DNA from: JAEUSG01 sp964590225
GTDB taxonomy: Bacteria > Fibrobacterota > OXYB2-FULL-49-7 > JAEUSG01
Direction: 5' to 3'
DNA: 64,000 nucleotides
Assembly: GCA_964590225.1 (NCBI GenBank)
Contig: CAZPWS010000007.1
Location: 1-64,000, forward strand
Part shown: one piece after another, positions 44,133 to 52,301 of the stretch
Layout of the letters: each line of letters begins with the position of its first letter
Position numbering within the stretch: the stretch's first letter is position 1
Made by a program: the position numbers and the translations under genes
The notes under the pieces: generated by a model
The model's input: only the letters and a program-made list of their open reading frames with translations
Database searches by the model: none
What the model was told of the DNA's origin: nothing

Positions 44133-44156
44133 AAGTTTTAAGGAATATAATAAGCA

Positions 44157-45629
44157 ATGGACGATAAATTGATTTTTGAAAAGTCGGTTGCCGGAAGAAA
44201 AGGGATATCGCTCCCTTCTGTTGATGTGCCAGAAATTGAACTTTCAAGCCTTTATGCTCCTGCCGTTTTGCGGAAAAATTTGGCACGGCTGCCCGAAGTG
44301 CCGGAGTTTGAAGTTGTTAGGCATTATACCAACCTTTCTTCAAAAAATTACCATATCGACAAGGGGATATATCCACTCGGTTCTTGCACAATGAAATATA
44401 ACCCAAAGGTTAACGAGAGGAGCGCCTCACTTGCAGGTTTTGTTAATCTCCATCCTCTTGTAGATGCTGCTCTGTGCCAGGGTGCTCTTGAGCTTATATA
44501 TAATCTTGAGCATGCTTTGGCTGAACTTTCCGGTATGGCTGCTGTTTCGAGTCAGCCTGTAGCGGGAGCACATGGCGAGCTTGCCGCCTTGATGGTTATT
44601 CGTGCTTATCATGAATCCAATGGAAACCCAAAAAAATTTGTTTTAATACCCGATTCTGCTCACGGGACTAATCCGGCATCGGTGATACGGGCGGGGTATC
44701 AAACAATCGGGATAAAATCGAACAGTGAAGGGACTATCGATTTAGACGACCTTAAAAACCATCTTTCTAACGATGTTGCGGCAATTATGGTAACAAACCC
44801 CAATACGCTTGGGGTTTTTGAGAGGGATATCGAAAAAATTGCTGAATTGGTTCATGCTCATGGGGCGTTGATGTATATGGACGGTGCGAATTTTAATGCG
44901 CTTATGGGTTTCGTAAAGCCAGGGGCGGTTGGATTTGATATTATGCATTTCAACCTCCATAAAACTTTCTCTACTCCACACGGTGGCGGAGGGCCGGGAT
45001 CGGGTCCTATAGGGGTAGTTTCTGAGTTGGTCTCTTTTCTTCCAGAGCCGCGGATCGAAAAAAAGGGGGCTACATTTGAGTTGGTTAGTGGCAAAAAGCA
45101 ATCAATAGGGAGTGTCCACTCCTTTTATGGTAACTTCCTCGTAATGGTTAGGGCATATACATATATAATGATGCTTGGTAGGGATGGGCTAAAAGAGGCG
45201 ACTGAGGTGGCGGTAATTAACGCAAATTATCTTTTGTCCCGACTTAAAGAGAAATTCAAACTTGCTTACAACAAGCCTGTGTTGCATGAGTTTGTTTTGA
45301 CGGGGACAGAGTTTAAGGCTTCGGGTGTGAAAACTCTCGATCTCGCAAAAAGGCTTCTTGACTACGGTTTTTATGCGCCAACCATCTATTTTCCTTTAAT
45401 TGTGCCAGAAGCCATAATGATAGAACCTACTGAGACAGAAACCAGAGAGGAACTTGATAGACTCGCCGACGCCTTGCTTGCAATTCTTGGCGAAATTGAG
45501 AGTAATCCTGCCTTGGTGAAAGGGGCACCTCACACAACTCCGGTAAAGAGGCTTGATGAGGTAAAAGCTGCAAAGGAGTTAAACATCAGGTTCTTAATTG
45601 ACTCCATTTCATCAGAAAAAGTATCTTAA
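44157..45629 (+). CDS. gcvPB: Glycine dehydrogenase (decarboxylating) subunit 2
   Basis: The PLP-bearing half of glycine decarboxylase, 490 residues. The PLP Lys is in FNLHKTFSTPHGGGGPGSGP. PLGSCTMKYNPKVNE, LMVIRAYHES and SAHGTNPASVIRAG are diagnostic. VPEAIMIEPTETETREELD lies near the C-terminus. It follows gcvPA by 24 nt. The stop codon (45627) is 11 nt before the probable yceD start, linking the glycine and lipid clusters. Confidence 0.95.
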   Translation: MDDKLIFEKSVAGRKGISLPSVDVPEIELSSLYAPAVLRKNLARLPEVPEFEVVRHYTNLSSKNYHIDKGIYPLGSCTMKYNPKVNERSASLAGFVNLHPLVDAALCQGALELIYNLEHALAELSGMAAVSSQPVAGAHGELAALMVIRAYHESNGNPKKFVLIPDSAHGTNPASVIRAGYQTIGIKSNSEGTIDLDDLKNHLSNDVAAIMVTNPNTLGVFERDIEKIAELVHAHGALMYMDGANFNALMGFVKPGAVGFDIMHFNLHKTFSTPHGGGGPGSGPIGVVSELVSFLPEPRIEKKGATFELVSGKKQSIGSVHSFYGNFLVMVRAYTYIMMLGRDGLKEATEVAVINANYLLSRLKEKFKLAYNKPVLHEFVLTGTEFKASGVKTLDLAKRLLDYGFYAPTIYFPLIVPEAIMIEPTETETREELDRLADALLAILGEIESNPALVKGAPHTTPVKRLDEVKAAKELNIRFLIDSISSEKVS

Positions 45630-45639
45630 GGCACCTGTT

Positions 45640-46095
45640 TTGAAAATAGATATCCGTTCTTTGGAAATTGGCAGTAACGAAATTGAGCTCGCGATAGGTC
45701 GTGAGGAGGTGGGAACTGTTCTTGCTGCCCCCATGGTTGAAGATGGAAAGGCATTGTTGACCCTTTACCATAGCAAGGTTGAGACTGTTGTAACCATCTT
45801 TATATCAGTTAAGGTGGATTTAGAGTGTGCCCGTTGTCTCGATCCTTTTGAAATGGAGATAACTTCGGACCTTACCGTTATTTTAAAACGGGGAATGGCT
45901 GGAACAGTATCGGAAGAGGGCGAGGTTCCCGTTCTTTTTTATGACGCGGCGGATCCGGTGGTTGACCTTGCGACAATCGTAAGTGAGGAGATAGCTGTTA
46001 GTATTCCGATGCAGCCAATTTGCAACGAAGAGTGCGAAGGTCTTTGCCCAAAATGTGGAGAAAATCTGAATGAGAACAGGTGCAGTTGTAGGTAA
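45640..46095 (+). CDS. YceD/DUF177 family protein
   Basis: A 151-residue member of the DUF177 (YceD) family, which accompanies rpmF in many bacteria and is implicated in 23S rRNA or ribosome maturation. Cysteines group as LECARCLDPFEM and ICNEECEGLCPKCGENLNEN, a probable zinc site. The TTG at 45640 is preferred: AAGG lies eight bases upstream and the start follows the gcvPB stop. The frame remains open back to a TTG at 45598 inside gcvPB, which would add 14 residues. Confidence 0.85.
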   Translation: MKIDIRSLEIGSNEIELAIGREEVGTVLAAPMVEDGKALLTLYHSKVETVVTIFISVKVDLECARCLDPFEMEITSDLTVILKRGMAGTVSEEGEVPVLFYDAADPVVDLATIVSEEIAVSIPMQPICNEECEGLCPKCGENLNENRCSCR

Positions 46096-46151
46096 GTGAT
46101 TTTTAATTAGAGTTATTTGATGAAGGTTTAATTTTTGAAGGAGTTATAAAA

Positions 46152-46334
46152 ATGGCCGTACCAAAGAGAAGACATTCAAAATCCCGCCGTGATAAAAGAC
46201 GGGCCAACTGGAAAATGAAAAGTAAGCCTGTATCAAAATGCGGCCACTGTTCATCGCCTATCATTCCACACAGAATATGTCCCAATTGCGGATACTATGG
46301 TGGAGTGGAAGTAATTAAGGTTGATCAGGAGTAA
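46152..46334 (+). CDS. rpmF: 50S ribosomal protein L32
   Basis: A 60-residue ribosomal protein. The standard opening MAVPKRRHSKSRRDKRRANW and the zinc-binding pair of Cys motifs KCGHCSSPI and RICPNCGYYGG are intact. GAAGGAG sits upstream of the ATG. The yceD-rpmF-plsX-fab order is the widely conserved cluster that couples ribosome and fatty acid genes. Confidence 0.97.
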   Translation: MAVPKRRHSKSRRDKRRANWKMKSKPVSKCGHCSSPIIPHRICPNCGYYGGVEVIKVDQE

Positions 46335-46343
46335 TCTGGTTCA

Positions 46344-47333
46344 ATGATTCGCGTCGCACTTGATGCTTTGGGGGCAGATAAAGCGCCGATTCCTGAAATT
46401 GAGGGGGCCTTAATGGCTCTCAGAAACAATCCAGAGCTCGAAATAGTTTTTTTGGGTAAAAAGAGCGTTATTGAGCAGGCTTTGAGCGGACATGATGTTT
46501 CGGGGTTAAAGTATTCTGTAGTAAATTGCGACTCTGTGGTTACAATGGCCGATAAACCGGCGGCAGTTCTTAAAACAAAACGGGACTCCAGTCTGGTTCA
46601 ATGTGTCGAACTCCAAAAAAAAGGAGAGGTTGACGCTTCTGTAAGTGCCGGAAATACGGGCGCCTTTATGGGCGCTGCTCTTTTTGGTGTAGGTCGAATC
46701 GAATGTGTATGTCGGCCTGCCATTGCCATAGCAATACCCACAGTATCTGCCCAGTCGTTAATGCTTGATATGGGGGCCAATGCTGATTGTCGCCCGCAAC
46801 ATCTGTACGAATTTGCCAGAATGGGAGAAATTTATGTAAAGCGGATGTGGGGAATCGAAAATCCGCGGGTTGGCTTGTTGTCTGTAGGCGAAGAATCAAC
46901 CAAAGGGAACGAGGCCGTTGTTGCCTGTCACAATATGCTTAAAGAATCCAACATGAATTTCATTGGAAATATAGAAGGCAATGACATACTTTTTGGTAAG
47001 TCCGATGTAATTGTTTGTGATGGTTTTGTAGGGAATGTTTTATTAAAATTTTACGAGTCGATTCCTGGCCTTCTTAAAACCACACTTGGCGATCTACTAA
47101 GAAATGAAAAGGCCAAAGGCTTTCTTGAAAAATTTAACAAAGAGGCTTATGGTGGTGCGGAACTTTTGGGAGTAAATGGTGTTGTTATAATTTCTCATGG
47201 CAGTTCCACCCCTCTCTCTATAAAAAATGCTATCGACCGCGCATGCAAAATGGTTTCAACAAAAGTTAACGATGTAATAAAAACAGTGATGCTTGCCGAA
47301 TCCGAAAATTCAACAAAGAGTTGTGAAGCATAA
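46344..47333 (+). CDS. plsX: Phosphate acyltransferase PlsX
   Basis: Makes acyl-phosphate from acyl-ACP for phospholipid synthesis, as a peripheral membrane enzyme. RVALDALGADKAPIPEIEGA opens the protein. VSAGNTGAFMGAALFGVGRI and VIVCDGFVGNVLLKFYES are family signatures. The usual D-x-M-G-G-D near the start reads D-A-L-G-A-D here. At 329 residues it is standard length. Its stop directly abuts the fabH ATG. Confidence 0.95.
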   Translation: MIRVALDALGADKAPIPEIEGALMALRNNPELEIVFLGKKSVIEQALSGHDVSGLKYSVVNCDSVVTMADKPAAVLKTKRDSSLVQCVELQKKGEVDASVSAGNTGAFMGAALFGVGRIECVCRPAIAIAIPTVSAQSLMLDMGANADCRPQHLYEFARMGEIYVKRMWGIENPRVGLLSVGEESTKGNEAVVACHNMLKESNMNFIGNIEGNDILFGKSDVIVCDGFVGNVLLKFYESIPGLLKTTLGDLLRNEKAKGFLEKFNKEAYGGAELLGVNGVVIISHGSSTPLSIKNAIDRACKMVSTKVNDVIKTVMLAESENSTKSCEA

Positions 47334-48338
47334 ATGACAAAGGTACATGCAAAATTTGATGGGGTGGGTAGATCCTTGCCATCAAAGGTTCTTACAAACA
47401 GCGATCTTGAAAAAATTGTAGATACAAGCGATGAGTGGATAACCACAAGAACGGGGATTAAGGAGAGGCGGATACTTTCTGAGGGTGAATCAATCAGCGA
47501 CCATTGCGTTAAGGCTGCTCAAGAGGCATTGCAAAAGGCAAATTGCGGTCCTGACGATCTTGATCTTATTATCAACTGTACCTTTACCTCCGACTATGTA
47601 TTGCCGTCCGGGGCCTGTGTTATTCAGGATAAACTTGGTGTAACAAGAGACATTCCCTCCTTCGACCTCGCAGCTGCCTGTTCCGGTTTTATGTATGGGG
47701 TTGAAACGGCAAATAACTTTATATCAACCGGCAACTATAAAAAGATTCTTGTTATAGGTTCGGACGCACTATCCCCTTTTGTTAACTGGGAAGATAGGTC
47801 AACATGTGTTTTGTTCGGCGATGGTGCCGGAGCGGCGGTGTTGTCTGCCACGGAGGACCCTTCAGTTGGTATTATGGCTTCGGACCTTGGAGCAGTAGGC
47901 AAGCATCACAAGATAATTATGGTTGAAGGGGGGGGAACCATTTTTCACGGCAGCAAGCTTGCAAAAGATCCAACTTTACTGTCTAAGTATTTTATAACCA
48001 TGGACGGCAACTCTCTTTTTAAAATCGTAACAAGGCTTGTTGTTGATTCGGTTAAGAGGGCTATTGAACGAGGGGGTATTAAGCCGGAGGAGATTGATTT
48101 TTTGGTTCCGCACCAGGCAAATACCCGCATAATTGATTTTGTCGCCGAAAAACTTGGTCTGCCAAAAGAAAAATGCGGGGTTACTATACACAAGTATGGA
48201 AATAATTCCGCCGGTTCTGTTCCGGTTACCCTATACGAAAGTCTTTCGGAAGGAAAAATAAAAAAGGGAGATAATGTTGTTATGACCGGCTTTGGTGGCG
48301 GACTCACCTACGCTTCTCTCCTTGTAAGGTGGGGATAA
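47334..48338 (+). CDS. fabH: Beta-ketoacyl-ACP synthase III
   Basis: Starts fatty acid chains by condensing acetyl-CoA with malonyl-ACP. The active-site Cys116 lies in DLAAACSGFMYG, the His in VPHQANTRI and the Asn in KYGNNSAGSVP. DEWITTRTGIKERRI marks the N-domain. The codons for GGG in MVEGGGTIFHG contain a run of eight G (47928-47935). The ATG begins immediately after the plsX stop. Confidence 0.96.
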   Translation: MTKVHAKFDGVGRSLPSKVLTNSDLEKIVDTSDEWITTRTGIKERRILSEGESISDHCVKAAQEALQKANCGPDDLDLIINCTFTSDYVLPSGACVIQDKLGVTRDIPSFDLAAACSGFMYGVETANNFISTGNYKKILVIGSDALSPFVNWEDRSTCVLFGDGAGAAVLSATEDPSVGIMASDLGAVGKHHKIIMVEGGGTIFHGSKLAKDPTLLSKYFITMDGNSLFKIVTRLVVDSVKRAIERGGIKPEEIDFLVPHQANTRIIDFVAEKLGLPKEKCGVTIHKYGNNSAGSVPVTLYESLSEGKIKKGDNVVMTGFGGGLTYASLLVRWG

Positions 48339-48345
48339 CTTTACA

Positions 48346-49272
48346 ATGAAAAGATATCTTTTCTTTCCCGGGCAGGGTTCACAGGTTGTTGGCATGGGCA
48401 AAGCTTTATATGAAAGATATCCCGAAGCCAAAAACAGATTCAGTGAAGCTTCTGATCTGCTCTCTTTTGATATTGCGAAGTTGTGCTTTGAGGGGCCGGA
48501 AGAGGAGCTAAAAAAGACAGAAAATACTCAACCTGCCCTTTTTATTGTGAGTGCCATTATTTTTGACACCTTTGTTCGTAGCGGTTTTTCTTCGTTTGAT
48601 TTTGCTGCCGGCCATTCTCTTGGTGAGTATTCAGCTTTGTATGCGGCGGGTTCCATTGATTTTGCGACTGCTGTAAAAATTGTTCGTCGGAGGGGCGAAT
48701 TAATGGCAAAAGCCAAGGCTGGTGCTATGGCGGCAGTCATGGGGTTTAATGGGGCTGCAATTGAGGACCTTTGTAAAAAAGTATCAACGGAAGATTCGCA
48801 GGTTGTTCCGGCAAATTTTAATGGACCGGATCAGGTGGTGATTTCCGGCAATGTCGATGCGGTGGCCAAAGCGTCTCTTGCCATTAAAGAAGCTGGTGCC
48901 AAAAGGGTGCTGCCGCTGCCGGTGTCTGGCGCATTTCACTCCCCTCTTATGAAAGATGCTGCCGAAGAGTTGAAATACTTACTTGCTGCAGTACAATTTA
49001 AAAATGCAACCGTTCCGGTTGTGTCGAATGTAACTGCCTCCTCGGTAACAAACTCCGAAGAAATTAAAACTCTTCTTGTAAAACAACTTTATTCTCCGGT
49101 AAAGTGGGTTGACTCTTTTATTTCAATGGAACCGGGGCTTGGAATTGAAATGGGGCCGGGAAAAGTGCTTTGTGGCCTGCTAAAAAAAATAAATGGTGGG
49201 ATTAATATGATTTCGGCGCATACGCCGGACGAAATTGAAGCCGCATTGCATATTATAGGAGAACAAAAATGA
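48346..49272 (+). CDS. fabD: Malonyl-CoA-ACP transacylase
   Basis: Transfers malonyl groups from CoA to acyl carrier protein. FFPGQGSQVVGMGKALYE opens the protein, and the nucleophile Ser91 lies in AAGHSLGEYSALYAAGS. The catalytic His is in PVSGAFHSPLM. The length of 308 residues is normal. It follows fabH by 7 nt and overlaps fabG by four bases (ATGA). Confidence 0.96.
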   Translation: MKRYLFFPGQGSQVVGMGKALYERYPEAKNRFSEASDLLSFDIAKLCFEGPEEELKKTENTQPALFIVSAIIFDTFVRSGFSSFDFAAGHSLGEYSALYAAGSIDFATAVKIVRRRGELMAKAKAGAMAAVMGFNGAAIEDLCKKVSTEDSQVVPANFNGPDQVVISGNVDAVAKASLAIKEAGAKRVLPLPVSGAFHSPLMKDAAEELKYLLAAVQFKNATVPVVSNVTASSVTNSEEIKTLLVKQLYSPVKWVDSFISMEPGLGIEMGPGKVLCGLLKKINGGINMISAHTPDEIEAALHIIGEQK

Positions 49273-50012
49273 AACTAACAGACAAAGTAGCCATTGTGAC
49301 AGGTTCGGGGCGTGGTATTGGGCGTTGTATTGCCGAAAGGCTTGCCGCCGAGGGTGCTTCAATTGTGGTGTGCGATGTTGACGGCGATGGCGCAACCAAC
49401 ACAGCCGCGGAGATTGCTTCGCAGTTCTCCGTTAAAACGCTTGGGGTTAAAGTCGATGTAACGAAGAGCGATGAGGTTGATGCCCTTGTAAAGCAAACAG
49501 TGGATTGTTTTGGGAAAATTAATATTTTAGTAAACAATGCGGGAATCACAAGAGACGGGCTAATGCTTCGAATGAAAGAGGAAGACTGGGATCTTGTATT
49601 AAGCGTAAATTTAAAGAGTGCTTTTCTCTGCACAAAGTCTGCCGTAAGACATATAATGCGAACAGATTATGGCAGGGTTATTAATATTGCTTCTGTAGTA
49701 GGACTTATGGGTAATGCGGGGCAGGCAAATTATTCGGCAAGTAAAGGGGGAATGATCTCTTTAACAAAAACTGTGGCGAAAGAGTTTGCTTCGAAAGGTA
49801 TTACAGCAAATGCAATTGCACCGGGTTTTATTCAAACCGCCATGACAGATAAGCTTAAAGATGAAGACAAACAAAAACTTGCCGAAATAATTCCGTTAAA
49901 AACACTTGGCCTTCCACGGCAGGTAGCGGATGCCGTGGCCTTTCTTGCTTCCCCCGATGCGGAATACATTACAGGACAGGTTTTAGCGGTTGATGGTGGC
50001 ATGACGATGTAA
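49269..50012 (+). CDS. fabG: 3-oxoacyl-ACP reductase
   Basis: An NADPH-dependent short-chain dehydrogenase for the first reduction of elongation. The cofactor loop AIVTGSGRGIGRCIAERLA opens it, NNAGITRDGLMLRMKEEDWD follows, and the catalytic Tyr and Lys are in QANYSASKGGMISL. The end EYITGQVLAVDGGMTM is standard. The 247-residue length and place in the cluster leave no doubt. Confidence 0.97.
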   Translation: MKLTDKVAIVTGSGRGIGRCIAERLAAEGASIVVCDVDGDGATNTAAEIASQFSVKTLGVKVDVTKSDEVDALVKQTVDCFGKINILVNNAGITRDGLMLRMKEEDWDLVLSVNLKSAFLCTKSAVRHIMRTDYGRVINIASVVGLMGNAGQANYSASKGGMISLTKTVAKEFASKGITANAIAPGFIQTAMTDKLKDEDKQKLAEIIPLKTLGLPRQVADAVAFLASPDAEYITGQVLAVDGGMTM

Positions 50013-50066
50013 CCAATTTTGATTTGGTAAATATTTAAACAAATAAATTTAACAGGAGGTTTACGA

Positions 50067-50297
50067 ATGGAAGAGCAAGTCAAGGCAATTGTAGCTGAAA
50101 AGCTTGGTGTAAATGCCGATCAGGTAAAACCGGAGTCTAATTTTGTGGACGATCTTGGCGCGGATTCTCTTGATACAGTTGAGCTCGTAATGGCTTTTGA
50201 AGAAAAATTTGGAATCGAAATACCGGATGAAGATGCCGAAAAAATGAAGTCCGTAGGCGATGCGATTTCTTATCTCAAAGGCAAAGGTGTCAGTTAA
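50067..50297 (+). CDS. acpP: Acyl carrier protein
   Basis: The 76-residue acidic carrier that holds growing acyl chains on a phosphopantetheine arm. The attachment Ser34 lies in DDLGADSLDTVELVMAFEEK. A strong AGGAGG ribosome site precedes the ATG, as expected for a very abundant protein. The gene is between fabG and fabF. Confidence 0.98.
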   Translation: MEEQVKAIVAEKLGVNADQVKPESNFVDDLGADSLDTVELVMAFEEKFGIEIPDEDAEKMKSVGDAISYLKGKGVS

Positions 50298-50301
50298 TAC
50301 G

Positions 50302-51540
50302 ATGAGAAAAGTTGTTGTAACAGGAATAGGAGTAGTCTCTCCATTAGGTTCATCGGTAGAAAAATTCTGGTCTGCTGTAAAGGGCGGTCAGAGTGGTCTT
50401 TCGATTGTTACTAAGGTTGATCCGACAAAATATGCAACCAAGGTTGTTGGTGAAGTTAAAGACTTTAATGCCGAAAACTTCATTCCCAAAAAAGAGGTTC
50501 GTCGTTTAGACCTCTTTGTACAGTATGCTATTGGGGCAGCCGCAGAAGCATGTGCGGATAGCGGTATCGACTTTGAATCGATCGATCCGGATACTGTCGG
50601 ATGCGTTATTGGCTCTGGTGTTGGCGGTCTCCAAACGCTTGAAGAGCAGCATAGAGCGCTTGTCGAAAAGGGGCCGGACAGAGTGAGTCCTTTTTTTATT
50701 CCGATGATGATTGCTGATATGGCTTCGGGAATGGTGGCAATAAAGTATCATGCCAAGGGGCCAAATTACGCAACGGTTTCTGCCTGTGCATCTGGTGCAC
50801 ATGCCCTCGCCGAGTCGCTGCGTCATATCCAATTGGGCGATGTTGAGGTGATGATTACAGGCGGCACCGAGGCAGCAATTACGGAATGTGGAATGGCAGG
50901 ATTTTGTAATATGAAGGCGATGTCCACCCGTAATGATAGTCCATCAAAAGCTTCGAGCCCATTCGATAAAAAGCGGGATGGTTTTGTAATGGGCGAAGGG
51001 GCCGGGATAATAATCTTAGAGTCGGAAGAGCATGCAAAAAAGCGAGGGGCGAAGATTTACGCTGAGTTTTGCGGCGCCGGTCTTACCTGCGATGCACACC
51101 ACATTACGGCTCCCAAAGAGACGGGGGAAGGCGCGGCAAGCGCAATGCGGAGGGCATTAAAGAGCGCGGGATTTAATATCAACGATGTTGACTATATAAA
51201 TGCGCATGGCACTTCAACTCCGCTAAACGACCAGCAGGAAACCAAAGCAATAAAGGCGCTGTTTGGTGAGCATGCTTACCAAATTAATGTCAGTTCCACA
51301 AAATCGATGATTGGCCATTTGCTTGGAGCTTCAGGCGCTGTTGAGTTTATAACCACAGCATTATCGCTGCAAAATGGGGTTGTAACTCCAACAATAAACT
51401 ATGAAGATCCCGATCCGGAGCTTGACCTTAATTATACACCCAACTCCACTATTCAGCGTGACATCAAAATTGCTTTATCGAATTCTTTTGGTTTTGGTGG
51501 TCATAATGCCTCTTTGGCGCTTAAGAAATATCAGGGTTAA
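50302..51540 (+). CDS. fabF: Beta-ketoacyl-ACP synthase II
   Basis: Elongates acyl chains by condensation with malonyl-ACP. The ATG at 50302 gives MRKVVVTGIGVVSPLG, the universal opening; an upstream in-frame start at 50260 lies inside acpP and is rejected. The active-site Cys is in ATVSACASGAHALAES, and the His residues are in NAHGTSTPLND and STKSMIGHLLGASGAVE. The 412-residue length is standard. The start is 4 nt after the acpP stop. Confidence 0.97.
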   Translation: MRKVVVTGIGVVSPLGSSVEKFWSAVKGGQSGLSIVTKVDPTKYATKVVGEVKDFNAENFIPKKEVRRLDLFVQYAIGAAAEACADSGIDFESIDPDTVGCVIGSGVGGLQTLEEQHRALVEKGPDRVSPFFIPMMIADMASGMVAIKYHAKGPNYATVSACASGAHALAESLRHIQLGDVEVMITGGTEAAITECGMAGFCNMKAMSTRNDSPSKASSPFDKKRDGFVMGEGAGIIILESEEHAKKRGAKIYAEFCGAGLTCDAHHITAPKETGEGAASAMRRALKSAGFNINDVDYINAHGTSTPLNDQQETKAIKALFGEHAYQINVSSTKSMIGHLLGASGAVEFITTALSLQNGVVTPTINYEDPDPELDLNYTPNSTIQRDIKIALSNSFGFGGHNASLALKKYQG

Positions 51541-51557
51541 ATCCTTCGTTTTTTACC

Positions 51558-52301
51558 GTGAAGCTATCGAAGATTATTAACACCCTTTTCCCCACAAAGG
51601 AAAAGGGTGTTCTTTTATTTAAAACAGATATTGAAGAGAGAATTGGCTATGTCTTTAACGATAAATCATTACTCAACAAGGCGCTATCGCACCTTTCGTA
51701 TGCTTTAAGCCTATCCGAAAATCCTCTCGAGTCTAACGAAAGATTTGAGTTTCTCGGAGACGCAATACTTGGGTTTTTGGCAGCAGACCATCTCCATAAC
51801 CGTTATCCAAAAAAGCTGGAAGGTGAACTTTCAAGGATAAAATCGGTTATTATAAGCAGGAAGGCGCTAAAGGCTGCTGCTGATTCGATTTCGTTATCTG
51901 AATCGATTTTGTTGTCTAAATCAGAAGAAAAAACAGGCGGCAGGACACGCTTTTCCATCAATTCCAATGCCTTTGAGGCTATCATAGCAGCTATATATTT
52001 GGATGGCGGGCTTGAGCCTGCAAAAACCTTTGTTCACAAATTTGTGTTGTCAAGACTTGAAGAGTTTATGCAGGACGATGATATGGTTAATTATAAAAGT
52101 TTACTGCTTGAAAAAGTTCAAGCTAAAGGCGACGGCACGGTAACTTATGTTGTGAGCAAGGAAACCGGACCGGATCATAATAAGAGTTTTGAAATAGCAG
52201 CCATTCGAAATGGTGTGGTATGTGGAACAGGCGTTGGAAAGTCAAAAAAAGAGGCTGAACAGCTTGCCGCTAAGGATGCTCTTCAGAAAATGGTTTTATA
52301 A
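51558..52301 (+). CDS. rnc: Ribonuclease III
   Basis: Cuts double-stranded RNA in rRNA processing and gene regulation. The signature NERFEFLGDAILGFL and the second acidic site EAIIAAIYLDGG are intact. The double-stranded RNA-binding domain (about 170-247) ends KSKKEAEQLAAKDALQ. The GTG at 51558 has no visible Shine-Dalgarno sequence and gives about 24 residues ahead of the catalytic domain. No later ATG, GTG or TTG exists before that domain. A 13-bp terminator-like hairpin falls in codons 8-18. The 3' end overlaps the convergent gene by 19 nt. Confidence 0.92.
   Translation: MKLSKIINTLFPTKEKGVLLFKTDIEERIGYVFNDKSLLNKALSHLSYALSLSENPLESNERFEFLGDAILGFLAADHLHNRYPKKLEGELSRIKSVIISRKALKAAADSISLSESILLSKSEEKTGGRTRFSINSNAFEAIIAAIYLDGGLEPAKTFVHKFVLSRLEEFMQDDDMVNYKSLLLEKVQAKGDGTVTYVVSKETGPDHNKSFEIAAIRNGVVCGTGVGKSKKEAEQLAAKDALQKMVL
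51579..51611 (+). terminator. Terminator-like hairpin inside the start of rnc
   Basis: AACACCCTTTTCC, loop CCACAAA and GGAAAAGGGTGTT pair perfectly over 13 bp, followed by CTTTTATTT. It lies 38 nt after the fabF stop and 21 nt into rnc. It could end the fab operon, attenuate rnc, or serve as an RNase III target for self-control. The structure is certain on paper; its activity is not. Confidence 0.6.
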
